A stretch of 64,000 nt of DNA. Origin: Zancudomyces culisetae. Its lineage: Eukaryota; Kickxellomycota; Harpellomycetes; Harpellales; Legeriomycetaceae. Positions 20,336-31,358 of this stretch are shown piece after piece. The DNA lies in assembly GCA_001969505.1 (NCBI GenBank), contig LSSK01000009.1:310001-374000 (forward strand), in the 5' to 3' direction. Below the pieces are notes generated by a model, which did no database searches, had not been told where the DNA came from, and saw nothing but the letters and a program-made list of their open reading frames with translations. Made by a program: the position numbers and the translations under genes. The first letter of the stretch is position 1, and each line of letters opens with the position of its first letter.

Positions 20336-22510
20336 TTACATATGAAATCCTCCAAATGTAGGCCTATTAACACCAACAGCCATTCTCATAGTAGACATCA
20401 TTGCAGCAAGTGATGGGTTGGAGTGTGTAGAAATAACATTTGCGACCGAAGTAAAGCTTCCAGAACCTGTGGATGTGGTTTGAGGTTTAAGTGCATCACA
20501 GAATAAATCGTGAACACGAAGTGTTCTCTTTCGCTTTTTCAGATTGACAAACGGCTTTTCGTAAATGGGTTTAGGCTGGTAGCTGGCAACGCTTTCCAAG
20601 ATTTTCTCTGCCTCTGCTTCGCTATCCTGTTCGTCACTGTCAGAAACATCTTCCAATAGGGAGTTGTAAAGTAAGGATCCGTGTTCTCCTAATGCCATTG
20701 CTGTTGCTCGTCGGGCGGCGTTGGTTTGATCGTGTAACCGGGCATGTTTTGCAGCTATTTTTTTGTTGGTTTTTTTTAAAAAAAAAGCAGAGAAGGTTAG
20801 ATGATGACAATATTTTTCGTATAATATACGCCAGTATGTAAAAAAAAAATAAGAAAAGGAGCTGAATTGCAACTGTGTATTCAAACGTACTTCTAGTTTT
20901 GGCCAAATGTGCTTGTAAAAGGGTATCAAACGGTTGCGACCTTCCTCGCACTGCCCTTTTTAGCGCCATTGCGTGCGCTTTACATGTGAGGCTGCGAGTA
21001 CAGGGGTTGTTATTAGGTGGAACAATCACACCACATTGTTTATCTAAATCAAATTCAGCTGATTTAGAGCGAGATCCAATACCGGTTGTACCTGATGAAC
21101 CGGTTTTGCCGCCAGCTGCTCCTGCGGCCTTTTTTTTCTTCGATTCTTTTTCACCAGCAAGTGCCTTTTTCTCTGCCTTGGTTTTCGTTTTGCGCTTAGT
21201 ACCTGATGGTTTTGTTTTATCACCAAATGCAAATAGAGTGCTTGCTGAATCATCATCGTTGTCTTCGAGTTCAAAATCTATTGCTTCCGAGTTGTCCCTC
21301 TTCCTTTTATATCCATCAGACTTATCTTTGTTTTTAATAGCCAATGCCTTTCGCTCGTCTTTTTTCGGTGTTGACAACATACAATCAAGTTCTAACATAT
21401 AGAGAATTTGGTATTATAAACTCCTCATTTTTTTTATTTTCATAGCTTGGTTTGGTATGATAGAGTAAAATGCATTAAAATGGCATGTAAAATACTAAAT
21501 AAAAAAAGGAAAAGTAGTAGAAAAAAAATAAAACTGACGATTTACCTTGATGGGTTTTCAGGAATGGTGTATTTACAGTCTTTCCGCAAGAATCACAAAC
21601 AATCAGAAACGGAAATTGTTCTAATGGATTGACGCCAAATTGTCGAAGATCATCAAGATTTAGCCGTTTGGCTACAGGATCCTTCCGTATCCCCTTTCCT
21701 TTTGTAGATGACCAGTTTTTCTTGCTCTGGTACTTGTCCTCTGTATTCAGGAAATAGTTGGAAATTTAGCAACATAAAAACATGTACTTGTAAAAAATAA
21801 ACCATAGGTAATATAGTGACTATACCTTCATTAACAGCTTTTTTTAACGTGTCCCAGGATAGCTGTGGAACGGTACCGATTTTAATGTTACTTTTCACAA
21901 CAGGCAGCCAGTCTTCTTCATTTCCGTAAATTAAACAAGATGATAGTAGCCCATTGTTATAGACGTGAGGTTTAGCGTCTGTTTGTCTGTTGCATCCTAA
22001 CTTTAGCCCCACCAGGGTCTGAATTTCTATCAGAATTTTGGTATTTTTAATTTTTAAACAAAGAATGATGAATATACTGTTGAAAATAACAGTTGGCTGT
22101 AAATGGTATAATAAGGATTTAAGCTATCTCCAGCTGGATAGAGACTTGGATGTTTGAAACTATCCTAAAACCTAGAGAGTAACTATATGCAAACGGGTTA
22201 TAACATGAAAAATAATGAAAAACCTTTTTCCAGCGTCGAAATTTCCGCTAGTTTGTCAAGCAGACGTTTCCGGTCGTTGCTGTTCATCCCATCTACTAGC
22301 AAGCCTGACGATTGATTGTAAGTCTTTACATTATTTGCTAATGTATTAATGGTGCATAATTTTTTTCGTTATTTGTGTTGAAATGAGTAGACAACTCTTA
22401 TTGTGTGTTATTTAAAATCAGAACTACAAATTCCAAGGATTAGTCCCTAGAAAATCTACTAAGAGAAAAAGAAAATGTGAGATCTTACTAGGCTTGCCTC
22501 TGCTGCTCAT
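20336..22510 (-). CDS. SGF73: Sgf73/ataxin-7-like SAGA deubiquitinase module subunit, six exons
   Basis: Proposed exons in transcript order: 22510-22489 (22 nt), 22304-22224, 22026-21826, 21740-21546, 21391-20891, 20754-20336, encoding 472 aa. The N-terminal half ends in a zinc-binding finger of C-x2-C...H-x4-C type (CDSCGKTVNTPFLKTHQ, then ELDC) that is completed only when exons 4 and 5 are joined at residue 166. A Lys/Ser-rich linker follows. The SCA7 domain is at about 284-325: CGVIVPPNNNPCTRSLTCKA, then KRAVRGRSQPFDTLL. Sgf73 anchors the deubiquitinating module (Ubp8, Sgf11, Sus1) to SAGA in the nucleus and tunes H2B deubiquitination. The last exon carries the conserved hydrophobic tail. 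Length is between S. pombe and S. cerevisiae homologues. Intron 5 contains a T8A9 block. Confidence 0.9.
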
Positions 22511-22750
22511 TTTTGACGTTGTAATTTAGAAATTTTAGCGAATTAAATATTTTATTCTGGGAACCAAATTCAGATTTTGAATATACCTACTATATACTTG
22601 TGCAAATTGTAAATACATTTCAATATTGTTCATTTGGATAGCTGCTAATTTATTATTCGCACATGAAAAAAGTTATAAATGAATTCAAATTATTTGCCAT
22701 GTACTAAAATTTTGATTTTACTTTACAATAATGGGAAATTGCCAAAATAA

Positions 22751-22826
22751 TTGGGGGGAACAAGGAAGAGAAAGGGAGGGATGAGTGAGGGATGAGTAAA
22801 TGGAAAGGATGGGGGGAGGAGGGAGA
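22751..22826 (-). promoter_or_regulatory. CT-rich tract (on the minus strand) upstream of SGF73
   Basis: About 75 bases of nearly pure G/A on the plus strand, read as C/T on the coding strand, 240-315 bases before the SGF73 ATG. This is the same class of element as upstream of the ankyrin-DIL gene. Role inferred from position. Confidence 0.35.
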
Positions 22827-23154
22827 TTTTACGTGATGTAAACAAATACTTGCAAATCATAAACTTTCAGTTATGAACGAACTGCAGGAAAACATCAAGG
22901 TAATCAATCCGTATGCTAAGAAACCAGATCCACTTTTCTTGATAGATATTATACACTCAAAGTGATTATTACATATTTTTTACAACACGTAAGGATTCCC
23001 TTGCTCTGTCCCTTCATCAATACTATCTCCTTTGAAACAGTATTTGTCAATATATCAGTCAAACTGCAGAACGCAACCCTCAGTGAAACTTATGTAATAG
23101 CAGAAATATATAACCTCGAATTGACATAGATTCCAATATTAAAAATTAGAAATC

Positions 23155-23203
23155 ACAAACTGCAAACTGCAAACTGTAGATTATAAATTGTAAACTGCAA
23201 ATC
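23155..23203. repeat. Heptamer direct repeats (GCAAACT type)
   Basis: Four to five imperfect copies of AACTGCA/AACTGTA in 50 bases just beyond the GDH2 stop codon. Probably simple-sequence expansion in the 3' untranslated region. Confidence 0.6.
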
Positions 23204-23249
23204 AAATTAGGGAAAATATTAATAAAACATATAGGATGCTATAAACAAA

Positions 23250-26200
23250 TTATGAAAGCTTAGCGTAGTAAGGCCCCATAAACTCAAAGAAGGCAAATTG
23301 AGTGGGTTGGTAACCATACTTGTAGATAAAGTGAGAGGCTAGGTGGGCACTGAAAATGGCACGGAGATAATTTGTAGGAATTCTGGTCATGATAGTGTCA
23401 ATTCCAATCTTTTGGAGTAAAAGTGGGGGAAGTGCCTCAGTTAGTATCAGTTTTCTGAGTGGAAGATTGTCCCATAGCTCGGTTGTTTCCAGCTGAGCAC
23501 GCATATCAACAATAGAACGTGAAACTTCATCAGAGACTATGGACTTTGGCTTGCCAGTACGGGAAGATTCATGCCAGACGCAATCAAACTCATTTCTGGC
23601 ATTGCTCTTAATCTTTTCCTGGACGGCCTTAACATACTGGTTGTAAAACTCTGAAACAGTACCATCAGAAGATACACACATAAGCTCCTTGTGTTCCTTT
23701 TCACTCAAGGCCAAGGAGGCCAAAACTTCCAGTGAGGAAGAAGTTACGCCACCCTTGTTTGCAGAGGCATCCTTAATAAGATGAACACCAGCATTCTCAA
23801 GACGAAGTCTGGCATCTTGAGTAAAGAACAGGTTGGCACCCTCAACAATGTATTTAAAGTGTGGAACGCCGTTGGCATCAATAAGCTTGGCGACATTGTT
23901 TACATCTACAGATTCAGGACGACCACCACAAGGAACGAATAGAGTGGCACTAGCCAAAGGATTGAGATGATAGGTGTTTCTAAACTCTAAACCACTTCTT
24001 ACAAATTGACCATCTGGGAGTGTAATGTTATCTTGGTCAACAAGTACGCGGAATCCCTTTGGGCCTAGCTTTGACACATCAAAATGGACAATCATTTTGC
24101 GGGCCAGAGCTAGACGGGTAAGCTCTTGTCTATCAATGCCCTCAGGATCGTGCAGAACACCACTGCCGTCAACAACTGACACGGTTTTATCTTTACTTAT
24201 TTTGATTTCATTGGAGCCCAAATCACCATCTGGACCACCAGTTTGTAGTTTGGTAATCGATGATTCGTCAATACCAAGCTTTTCAAGAACACCAAGAACG
24301 TTTTGGTGAACGGAAAGAGTAGTCATGCCATACAGATCGTGTGGAATCCCACCAAGGCTCTGTGATTTACCTGTTGTGAAGGCGCTCCAGAAGTATGCGC
24401 CTCTTCGACGAGCATGCTGACTTGCCCAGTCCATATATCCTGCTGTTCCTTCGTCTGGGCCACAGAATAGAATTTCTGGTTTTCCAACCAAATCCACAAT
24501 CTTCTCATCCTTACCCTCAACATTTCCAATAAGCAGAATGTCAAGAAGCGCGTCAATGTATTTTTCAAACGATACAAATGGTCTGTCCTGGGCCTCCAAG
24601 TCCAAGAGAATTGTTCCTTTGGAGCCTCCTTCTGGAATATCTTTGTTTTTTCTGTGCTGGGTTGAAGCCAAAGCGTAGTTTTCATCAAAGAGAGAACGTT
24701 GGTTTGTGTTATAGCTTTCTTCGTTTCTTGATCTAATGACACGGATTCCTCCTCTAGAAATGTCCTGGAATCTCACATGGAATCCACGGAACTCTGCTCC
24801 CACCATAAACAATATTCCGTATGGCTTTACTGGATACTCGATCTCTGGAAGAAAGTTTGGACTCATTCGGAACGCTAGTGCCACCTTTGCTGGTTGGTAA
24901 AAGTTGGTCTTTAGCACATTTTTGTTGAACTCAAGGAAAGATTTCATAATCAACTCTTCGCTGCTGTTCTTTGTATGGCTTCTGATTTCCTGCTCTAGAT
25001 CTTCAGTGCTCAGGGCAAGGCTCTCGTGCATACGGACCATAGACATGGAGGGCTCCAATCCAGTAGAGCGAGCTCTAACGTAGTGCACATCTGCAAAACT
25101 GCGGTATAGCTTCTTTACCAAGTCTGCGTTTCTCAGAATCACATCAAGAATCAGATCTCGAGTAAATGTTTCCTGTCTAAGTCTCTTCTTGATTTTGTTT
25201 AAAATTTCAACATGCTGCTTAGCGGTCTTGTCGAGAATTGACACCAGAGTTGAATACTCACTTCCCAATCTATTTAAGAAGTGTTGTGCAAAGATCCAGC
25301 ATACGTGTGCGTATACCACCTCCTGTACTGACAGCTGACCCTTCTTAAACATGTTTTTCAGTGGTGTTGATGGAATGCAGTACAAAAGACTTGACTCTCT
25401 TGCAACCTGCTCAATAGATCTATATAAATTTTCTGTTCTTTTGTCGCCCACTGGTGAAAGCTTGATATTCATTACTGATACCCCGTTAGAAAATTGATCA
25501 ATATGTTTTTCGGAACTATACAGGCGATTGAAATGATACAAATCTGACATACTTGAAAAGAACCTCTTTGTGCTACCTTGTCTATATCCAACTAACAGTG
25601 TGCAGCTGTTAGAGTTATCTCCTTGTACTACTTCTATGACTGGTCCCGCTTGCTCCAACACCTTATTAACGATCCGTTGGTAAATCATCTGCTCCTTTTC
25701 ACTTGTTTTTCTCAAGAATTTCTTGTCGGAAACCAACTTGATGTCTCTTGACTCTTCGTCAGTTGGCTCTGGAACCTCAAACTCACACTTTCTGATAAAA
25801 TATGCCCTGATAGATGATCTAAACGACTCGGAAATATGTCCTTTAGATCTATGCGACTCGACATTGTATGCACACTTTGGTGTGCTAATGTCCAAGTACT
25901 CATCATCAATTCTCTCTTCATAATGGGGACCGTCTACCCTAGAAACTCCTGGTTCTGATGTGTGTATAAACACTGCGGAATCCTCTCTCTTCCTTTCAAA
26001 GTTCAACTCAACTTTTCCGCTCTTGATACTGAAACTACGCATTTGAGCTGCATATATACCCAAAATGTGCTCAGCGACTGAACTTGGGTCCTCAGTCTCA
26101 AAGTACATGTCATTTATTCCTAGAGATTCATAGAACCATTCTACCTCTGACTTTATCAACTGGTCGGGAATATATCCTTGCTTTTCCAAGATGGAAATAA

Positions 26201-26270
26201 CCTCTGTTTTGTGACACTGTTTGTCAACAACCCCAGCTCTACCGGTGACCAGCTGATCCTGTGTTGTCAT
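23250..26270 (-). CDS. GDH2: NAD-specific glutamate dehydrogenase, 1006 aa
   Basis: Single ORF from ATG at 26270. Gdh2 oxidises glutamate to 2-oxoglutarate and ammonia with NAD+, the main catabolic route for glutamate-family amino acids; it is large and homotetrameric in fungi. The N-terminal half has the long regulatory extension of the fungal NAD enzymes. Catalytic-region motifs are present: GGSKGTILLD (about residue 548, substrate-binding Lys), FCGPDEGTAGYMDWASQHAR (about 598), GGIPHDLYGMTTLSVHQNVL, TGGPDGDLGSNEI (about 677, nucleotide-binding loop) and NLFFTQDARLRLENAGV. Length is close to yeast Gdh2 (1092 aa), shorter mainly at the N-terminus. No introns. In yeasts this gene is usually under nitrogen and carbon repression, which is not visible here. 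Confidence 0.97.
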   Translation of the reverse strand: MTTQDQLVTGRAGVVDKQCHKTEVISILEKQGYIPDQLIKSEVEWFYESLGINDMYFETEDPSSVAEHILGIYAAQMRSFSIKSGKVELNFERKREDSAVFIHTSEPGVSRVDGPHYEERIDDEYLDISTPKCAYNVESHRSKGHISESFRSSIRAYFIRKCEFEVPEPTDEESRDIKLVSDKKFLRKTSEKEQMIYQRIVNKVLEQAGPVIEVVQGDNSNSCTLLVGYRQGSTKRFFSSMSDLYHFNRLYSSEKHIDQFSNGVSVMNIKLSPVGDKRTENLYRSIEQVARESSLLYCIPSTPLKNMFKKGQLSVQEVVYAHVCWIFAQHFLNRLGSEYSTLVSILDKTAKQHVEILNKIKKRLRQETFTRDLILDVILRNADLVKKLYRSFADVHYVRARSTGLEPSMSMVRMHESLALSTEDLEQEIRSHTKNSSEELIMKSFLEFNKNVLKTNFYQPAKVALAFRMSPNFLPEIEYPVKPYGILFMVGAEFRGFHVRFQDISRGGIRVIRSRNEESYNTNQRSLFDENYALASTQHRKNKDIPEGGSKGTILLDLEAQDRPFVSFEKYIDALLDILLIGNVEGKDEKIVDLVGKPEILFCGPDEGTAGYMDWASQHARRRGAYFWSAFTTGKSQSLGGIPHDLYGMTTLSVHQNVLGVLEKLGIDESSITKLQTGGPDGDLGSNEIKISKDKTVSVVDGSGVLHDPEGIDRQELTRLALARKMIVHFDVSKLGPKGFRVLVDQDNITLPDGQFVRSGLEFRNTYHLNPLASATLFVPCGGRPESVDVNNVAKLIDANGVPHFKYIVEGANLFFTQDARLRLENAGVHLIKDASANKGGVTSSSLEVLASLALSEKEHKELMCVSSDGTVSEFYNQYVKAVQEKIKSNARNEFDCVWHESSRTGKPKSIVSDEVSRSIVDMRAQLETTELWDNLPLRKLILTEALPPLLLQKIGIDTIMTRIPTNYLRAIFSAHLASHFIYKYGYQPTQFAFFEFMGPYYAKLS

Positions 26271-28230
26271 TTTTCTTGTCTTTATATTTTATTTTGTATT
26301 TACTTTATTTTACTCAAATAGAAAAAGAAGGGACTCTTTTAATACGGATGGTGTGTACTAAGATGATATGCAATGGCTCTGAATTGTAAATCAGTTTCCT
26401 GGTGAGAAATGCTATCTGTACTGTACCTGTTTCGGCTATTTAAATTCTTTGTTAGTATTCAGTTCTTTCTGTTTATTGAAAAACAACTGTTACTAGAAGA
26501 TTTTCTTTTGATCTGGTTTATATATTTTTTCATGGTGCTCAAAAATAAAAACAAATTTCTTGGTACTTGAATTTTCCACACCTTTGATTTTACAGCCAGA
26601 TTATGCTGAATTTTCTTTGAAAAAATAAATCCTCATAATCCTCGCACTTTTTTATTTTGCTAATATTTCTTATTTTTCCAGCTATTATTCTGAACAACGG
26701 AGTTTACCAAGAAAATAACATTCGAGTTTATGAACTAATCTACCTATCTCTTATTCCTCCCCTCATCTTTGTTTTTTTTTCTCGTCCATTTCTGGTTTTT
26801 AATTATCAGGTGCCAATTATTTTTATTTTGGGTCGAATTATAAGATAGGCAAATGGCTCTAGCGTTTTTTCTTTTTTTGCCGTCTTTTTTGTTAATGGAA
26901 TATGTGCATTTTAGTCGTCAAAAGATTAACCAATAATTCATTCTTGTTGATATACTGAATGATTTTATTGCTGCTATTTTTGCAACTTTGATATATGCCC
27001 TTTAATTACCTGAGTATCCTTCTTCTCCTCTCTCCCCCCCCACATTTTGGATAATGAAAATGTACAGATAAATTCCACCTATTTACAACCAATACTGATC
27101 TGACGAGTAGCGTTATTTCTTTCCCCTTTCCCATTCGTTTATTTTCTCAAGGCAAATCTATTGATGCTACATCATTTCAACCAAAATGACAATTTTATTT
27201 GGGGCATTTTTTTTAACTTTTGGATGTTATGGATTAGTCACTGTTAACTAAAATCGTCCTATTAATAACTTTGCTTAATTTTTCGTTAACTTTGTACCTC
27301 CTTTCCAGTTTTCCAAAAAACATATAAACGTAATTCTTGTAGAACAATGCGAATTAACGTTAAATAATTGGTACTATTTTTATTTATTTTAGAGAAAAGA
27401 AAGGAGGAATGAAGTAAACAAACGTGCTTTCAATGCCAATAAATTACATAAGCACTCAAAGTGTGGAATCAAGGTCCCTATAATAGCCTAAACCCCATCC
27501 CCCCTCAAAACTTGAACCCATGTATCAACTCTGGATGAAATGTAATCAAATACTACTACTTTTTTCTGAAAATGGGTCTAGAACATTAGCGGGCCCCGCA
27601 CCAAACTAACGCCTCTGAGTCTGCATCATGATGGTTTATTTCGCGTTCGATTTCCACTGAAACACTTACCCCTCAGTGCATCACATGTGCACTCTCGGTT
27701 TTTATTAGCCATTTTCAACTGAATAAAGGTAAAGTTCAGCGTTCATAATGTAAATAAATAGCGTTTTTGCAAAATAATAATTTCAGCGCTTTCCATTCAT
27801 TTAACTATTCCTTCAAGCTCTAGGATTTTCCATCCATCTTTCTCAAGAATCAGTCCATCTGCTTGACGATTACTTAATTCAGGCACATTTATAATAAATC
27901 AGTATAGCTTATTTAGTAAATTCATCAAGTAAAAATAATAATAAAAAACAAACGCACCAACTGGTTCACCTACTCAACAGTCATTTGTTTTTTTGTTTGT
28001 TTTTTTTTGTCATCAAGGTGCATTATTACGTTTATTTACGGATAATAGGAGGGTATGCCATTACGGCTAAATAGAAAAAACGTGCAATTAATATGGGTCA
28101 GTTAATTATATTTCGTGAGAGCTAAAAAAAAAAGGTGCATACATGTTTGGAGCAATTATGCGTTTAACGACAGAATGGCATCATATTCTTCCCCAAAAGA
28201 TAAATTATATTAGTAATAATTTCTCCCCAT

Positions 28231-28282
28231 TTCTTTTCCCCTTTCTTTTTCCCTTTTCTCCCTTCCCTTTTCCTTTTCTTTC
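28231..28282 (+). repeat. 52-base pure pyrimidine run
   Basis: An uninterrupted C/T run within a longer T-rich area. It is polypurine on the minus strand, so it could form triplex DNA or act as a promoter element on either strand. No gene start is nearby. Confidence 0.6.
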
Positions 28283-29271
28283 ACCGATTTTTTGATTTTT
28301 CTTCTTTCTCATTTTTGTCTTTCAACGGACACTCCAAGGCTTTGACTTTGAGCCGCATTCCCAATGGGGATTTTTTTTTTTGACCTTTTTTGCTAAACGG
28401 CTTAGATGAAAAAATAGATGGCATTTTCGAAACTTAATTACCTGCAAATTCCATAATTTAATATTTTTAGATGTATTACCGGTTTGAGAAATCTCACGCA
28501 CAGGCAATGCCAAATGCAAGCTATTTTCACAGAGGCATGTGCACTTTCACCAAAAAGATCAAGAAAACGTGCTAATCGAGGTGAAACGTGGCTAAATACT
28601 ACCAGCTTGGTGTAACACAAGATGTAGCCCATCCATCATCTGAAAATCGTTTGCAAGTGGTATTGAATCACTTGCATTTACCGCCGAAATCAAATTGAAG
28701 TCGGGGATTGGATGTGGATGCGGATATGTAAATGGATATGGATATATTAATGTAATATAGCATTATATGCTATTTTCTTTCCCAAGCATCCACAAACCTA
28801 ACTGTTACGCTATTCATTGCTCTTAAATGACACATTTCAGTCAAGAATGCATAGTTATTATATGTGATTTTGGTACAAACAAGGTCAAAAAACAAATACA
28901 AGTAATGATAGTATAATCATTGTATTGCAGATTCCAAAATTGCTGACTCTATTCTAAACCAAAGTAGACTTGAAGCAGCAGTACATAGCAGAGTTACATG
29001 ATATTTTGCCTTTTTTTCTAAATGCTCATAATTAGTTATCAATATTCTTGTTTTTTCTGCAAACGAGTGGTCGAATTATAAACTATCAAGTGAGTTTTGC
29101 TTGCCATTAACACTTTTGACACTGTTTGCTTTTTTTTTTTTGAATAGGTGGCGTTTTGTTTTTCTCGCGTACAGTATTCATAATTAAAAGTTACGTTGTA
29201 CAACTCTGCCTATATTACAAACTTGTCAGAGTAACATCGGTTTCAAAGAGTCAAAAACCAAAACACAAAAC

Positions 29272-29304
29272 ACAATTCATAATTCACAATTCACAATTCA
29301 CAAT
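29272..29304 (+). repeat. ATTCACA heptamer repeat
   Basis: Four tandem copies of ATTCACA/ATTCATA, adjoining an A/C-rich stretch (29252-29271). Simple repeat in the long gene-poor region. Confidence 0.7.
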
Positions 29305-30932
29305 ACACTCCTTAAGTTTTGTATTTCCTTTCCTGCATTAAACAATCCTCTAAATCCTTGTGTTGTGGCGAAAATGGTTAATAAGCCTGAAAACAAATGA
29401 GCTTGTAATCATAAATATTCCATCAGCAAACAGCAATCTTGGTAAATAAAACATTTGAAGCAACAAGAGTATAAATGAAAGAACAAGTTATTTTGGTTTG
29501 GATGTAGTATTGAATCCTATTAGAGCTATTTTTTTTAGCACAAGAGCGAGTTATAGCAGATTAAACAATGATATTTTTTTCTCAACCAAAATAAACACAA
29601 AATACAAAATATTCAAAAGTATGATCAACGGTTTGGCTGCATACAAAACTTTACGCAAGCGTACAACTTGGGCGTTTGTAGTGCTCTAGCACTGAAATAT
29701 GTCTGCTTTCTAGGAAACAGGCAAATTGTGTTGTATTTTTTTTGACTTAAATGCATATCCCTTCTTTTCAGTGGAGGGCAGAAGGGTGGGATTTTCTAAG
29801 AGTCAAATAGCTATGGTGATTATTTTTTTTTAATGGGCTATACCATGCTCATCACTACAAAACAATATTCTTTGTTAAAGATTTTTACCATAGCCCTTCA
29901 ACCGATTGACAACAAAGTATGTTGTATAATAAGACTCTGAATAGAAATAGATTTTTTAAAAGTGTTATTGGTGTGATGAAAATACAATGAAGCAAGTAGA
30001 ATGAGTATTACAATTAGATTCAACTACAAGCAAATCTACTAAACGCAAAACGGAGCCTGCAAAGATTTATGTGCATTTATTATAATTATTTAATTTTTTT
30101 TTTGGCTAGTACAGGTGCAATTCAATACCCTGATGCATATCCCTAGTGAATGGATTAACATAAAGATGGTATCACCCTATATATCTCTAACGAATTACTT
30201 GGGGGGAAAAAAATGAAATTCTGGCTGTAATCTAGATACCTGTCACTTGATTGTCTAAAAAATTCGAGATTATTTAGTTTAAACAAAAATCTAATTATTC
30301 TAAACACTTGGTTGCATGACAGGTTTTATTTTGGATTGTTTGTCTTTTATGTGGGCTCAAAAAAAAAAGCATATTTCGGAACACGCTTATTAGATTAAAT
30401 TTTGTTTATTTCATATTGAGGAGTACAACTGACTCGATTGTAAGAGTCGAAAAAATGGCATGGCACTTGGTAGAATTGGAAATTAAACCTTCAAAGTATG
30501 CTTTTTACCTTTATGCGTTATTCAGCTATTGTGCCCTTCACAAAGTGGACTAAAAACGTTAACAATAGTAAATTAGTGAACGTTCTAGAAACTATTATTC
30601 CTATTGTATATTTATTATCTAAACAAAACATTATGATAACGCACAACGTCACCTCATTAATCATGATTGTCGCTTGATGTTTCTATGTTGTTTATTGTAT
30701 GTTAATATAACAAAAAAAAAATTGGCAGGGTTCTGTGTTTTCTAAGCAGTAAAATAAAGTGATAACTAGTATCCATATTATGGGATATGTAAATGGCAGT
30801 TATGTTCTCAGCAAACTAAAAAGATATAAGTACCTCATTAAGGATTGTTACAGTTTTAATTACATTCCTCAAACAACAAATATATTTCCCTAACTTTATA
30901 ACTAAAGAGTTAATCCTAAAATACCTAATAAA

Positions 30933-31358
30933 ATGAAGTTCGTAGTACTCTCAGCTATCGTCGGTTCAGTTATGGCCCAGAGCTCACAAGAGCAATGCTT
31001 TTTGACAACATGTAACGGTGACCCAACAAACGTTGACTGTGTGTCAAACTGCTTCAACGTATCACAGCCAAGCCCAGCAACCTTGGTACAAGCAAACCAA
31101 TGCTACCTCGAGTGTACTCAAAAGAGCAGCAACCAAGATTACGGAAACTGTATAATGAACTGTATCTCACAATACTACAGCGGAAACTCATCAAACTCTG
31201 CAAGAAGCTCCGCAGTATCCAGTCAAACTCAGACAACTTCTCTCAAGGCTGGTGCTACCACAACTTCAGCACAATCAGGTGCTAGCGCAAAGGTTTTGTC
31301 TATCTCCGGCGCCTCAGCAGCTGGTGCAATCCTATTGGTAGCTTTGGGTTTGTATTAG
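30933..31358 (+). CDS. Small secreted GPI-anchored cysteine-rich protein, 141 aa
   Basis: The N-terminal 15 residues (MKFVVLSAIVGSVMA) form a signal peptide with likely cleavage after A-Q. A compact domain of about 65 residues has eight cysteines: C-x4-C-x8-C-x3-C-x16-C-x3-C-x11-C-x3-C. A Ser/Thr-rich stretch follows (about 90-120), then a hydrophobic C-terminus ending in ALGLY, as in GPI-anchor signals with a small-residue cleavage site in SGAS. The Cys count resembles CFEM domains, but the spacing with three C-x3-C pairs does not clearly fit, so I do not assign that family. It is probably a wall or plasma-membrane surface protein. Codon use looks more biased than in neighbours, suggesting high expression. 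Confidence 0.85.
   Translation: MKFVVLSAIVGSVMAQSSQEQCFLTTCNGDPTNVDCVSNCFNVSQPSPATLVQANQCYLECTQKSSNQDYGNCIMNCISQYYSGNSSNSARSSAVSSQTQTTSLKAGATTTSAQSGASAKVLSISGASAAGAILLVALGLY

Larger units (their letters stand above)
22511..23249. other. Intergenic region between GDH2 3' end and SGF73 promoter
   Basis: Both genes are on the minus strand. The stretch holds a purine tract (22751-22826) and a short heptamer repeat (23155-23203), listed separately, and otherwise AT-rich DNA without coding features. Confidence 0.5.
26271..30932. other. 4.7-kb region without recognisable genes
   Basis: Lies upstream of both GDH2 (-) and the GPI-protein gene (+). The longest ORFs are about 65 codons and look random. 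It contains a 52-base pure pyrimidine run at 28231-28282, C/T-rich blocks at 27030-27042 and 27120-27131, a heptamer repeat at 29272-29304 and many A or T runs. It could be a large regulatory region, contain noncoding RNA genes, or hide a gene made of very small exons. I tried the GC-richer parts (27590-27720, 28450-28760) and found no domain. Confidence 0.5.

Noticed and set aside
26271-30932. Transposon remnants or LTRs in the gene-poor regions
   Set aside because: No terminal repeats, target duplications, reverse-transcriptase or transposase motifs were seen.
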